This document shows, one piece after another, positions 14,424 to 15,036 of a DNA stretch of 15,036 bases. The DNA is from Bacteroidales bacterium. GTDB lineage: Bacteria; Bacteroidota; Bacteroidia; Bacteroidales; ML635J-15. The notes under the pieces were generated by a model that saw only the letters and a program-made list of their open reading frames with translations, did no database searches and was not told where the DNA came from. The translations under genes were made by a program, and so were the position numbers. The DNA lies in NCBI GenBank assembly GCA_028697515.1, contig JAQVEY010000016.1, forward strand, positions 1 to 15,036. Reading direction: 5' to 3'. Position 1 is the first letter of the stretch, and the number at the start of each line of letters is the position of its first letter.

Positions 14424-15014
14424 TTATTTTGACAATCCTCGAGTTAAAATAACAAACATATCATTAAAATGTGTTGAATAATCTTTATACTTATTCTGTA
14501 CGAAGAATGGAATTTCTAGCCCCTTCAAAATCATAATTAATACATCAGCTAAAATGTCTATATTAATGTTAATACTAAACTCACCATCAGTAATCCCTTG
14601 ATTTATAATATTCTTCAAGTTTGTTCTATCCCACGCATCAAATTCATTTCTCAGATCATCTACAAATTTATAGTGTTCAAAAAAATCTGCTTTCAAAGTT
14701 CCATGATAGTTTAAAGACAACTCCATTACACTCATTCTTGTTAGGACATATTCTTTAAGTTTATCTGATGAACTAATTATATGATTTTGAAGTACAAGTG
14801 ATAAAACATTTTTTAGCTGCGATATTTCCTTCAGTACAACCTCTCTGAATAAATCTTCTTTACTGGGAAAATGATAGTAAATTGAGCCTTTAGCTTTTCT
14901 TGCTATTTTAGCAATTTCATCCATTGATGTTTTATGAAACCCAAAACGACTAAACAACCTGTCTGCAACAGATATTATGATTTCTCTGGTATCATCAATT
15001 TTTATCATTGTCAT
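14424..15014 (-). CDS. TetR/AcrR-family transcriptional regulator
   Basis: A 196-residue TetR-type regulator. The N-terminal helix-turn-helix domain is clear: ADRLFSRFGFHKTSMDEIAK (17-36), ARKAKGSIYYHFPSKEDLF (38-56). The C-terminal part (about 70-190) is helical and unlike any named subgroup, as is normal for the ligand-binding domain. It is the first gene of the minus-strand operon and probably controls it. TetR proteins that lead lipid operons often sense acyl-CoA or the end product; the ligand here is unknown. A second in-frame ATG at 15008 is an alternative start. A copy of the repeated motif touches the start codon region, which would suit autoregulation. Confidence 0.92.
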   Translation of the reverse strand: MTMIKIDDTREIIISVADRLFSRFGFHKTSMDEIAKIARKAKGSIYYHFPSKEDLFREVVLKEISQLKNVLSLVLQNHIISSSDKLKEYVLTRMSVMELSLNYHGTLKADFFEHYKFVDDLRNEFDAWDRTNLKNIINQGITDGEFSININIDILADVLIMILKGLEIPFFVQNKYKDYSTHFNDMFVILTRGLSK

Positions 15015-15015
15015 A

Positions 15016-15036
15016 TTTGTTCTAAAATCGTTTATT
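15016..15036 (-). promoter_or_regulatory. Repeated regulatory motif, copy 1 (before the TetR gene)
   Basis: Plus-strand core TTGTTCTAAAATCGTTT at 15017-15033, one mismatch to copy 2. It ends only two bases before the ATG at 15014, and runs to the edge of the window, so the rest of the promoter is not visible. If 15008 is the true start the gap is eight bases, close to that of copy 2. Confidence 0.55.

Noticed and set aside
1..15036. CRISPR arrays, tRNA or rRNA genes, intact transposase genes
   Set aside because: No regularly spaced direct repeats, no cloverleaf or rRNA-like conserved segments, and no transposase motifs were seen on either strand.

Overview
The window looks like a chromosomal stretch from an AT-rich member of the Bacteroidota. 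The evidence is the low GC content, the lack of strong Shine-Dalgarno sites, two matches to the Bacteroidota -7 promoter box TAnnTTTG placed just upstream of genes, and protein sequences in the style of that phylum (the hemolysin-type acyltransferase and the NarL-type regulators). I see no rRNA, tRNA, CRISPR array or intact insertion sequence.

Layout. (a) Bases 1-5062, plus strand, hold signal transduction. First comes the tail of a histidine kinase, then a stand-alone receiver, then a soluble receiver-kinase hybrid; these are tightly packed and end at a strong hairpin terminator (2144-2187). A second unit follows: a membrane Cache-PAS-HisKA_3 sensor kinase and its probable partner, a NarL/LuxR response regulator, each with a possible promoter. 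(b) Bases 5084-5792 are a scarred junction. They hold a RhuM-family gene cut to about a third of normal length, an inverted repeat, and roughly 390 bases with no convincing gene. (c) Bases 5793-15014, all on the minus strand, form one long probable operon. In transcription order it encodes a TetR regulator, a GNAT-like acyltransferase of the YghO type, a short-chain dehydrogenase, a ketoacyl synthase III, a patatin-like lipase, two tandem family-2 glycosyltransferases, a hemolysin/PlsC-like acyltransferase, a radical SAM/SPASM enzyme, a cis-prenyltransferase, and one or two tiny membrane ORFs at the end.

How the genes may work together (inference). The minus-strand operon has the parts for a special lipid or glycolipid: chain extension or condensation (KAS III), ketone reduction (SDR), N- and O-acylation (GNAT, PlsC-like), deacylation (patatin), glycosyl transfer (GT2 pair), a radical step (rSAM) and a polyprenyl carrier or tail (cis-prenyltransferase). 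No acyl carrier protein, AMP ligase, flippase or exporter is visible, so the pathway would borrow these from elsewhere or extend past the window. A 17-base motif (core TTGTWCTWAWATCGTTT on the plus strand) occurs three times, each in front of a gene of this operon, and is the best candidate for the site recognised by the TetR protein.

The strongest points for follow-up are this operon as a possibly undescribed lipid system, the three-copy motif, the second glycosyltransferase that has lost its key acidic residues, the cis-prenyltransferase with valine at the usual metal-binding glutamate, and the possible -1 frameshift ORF directly behind it.
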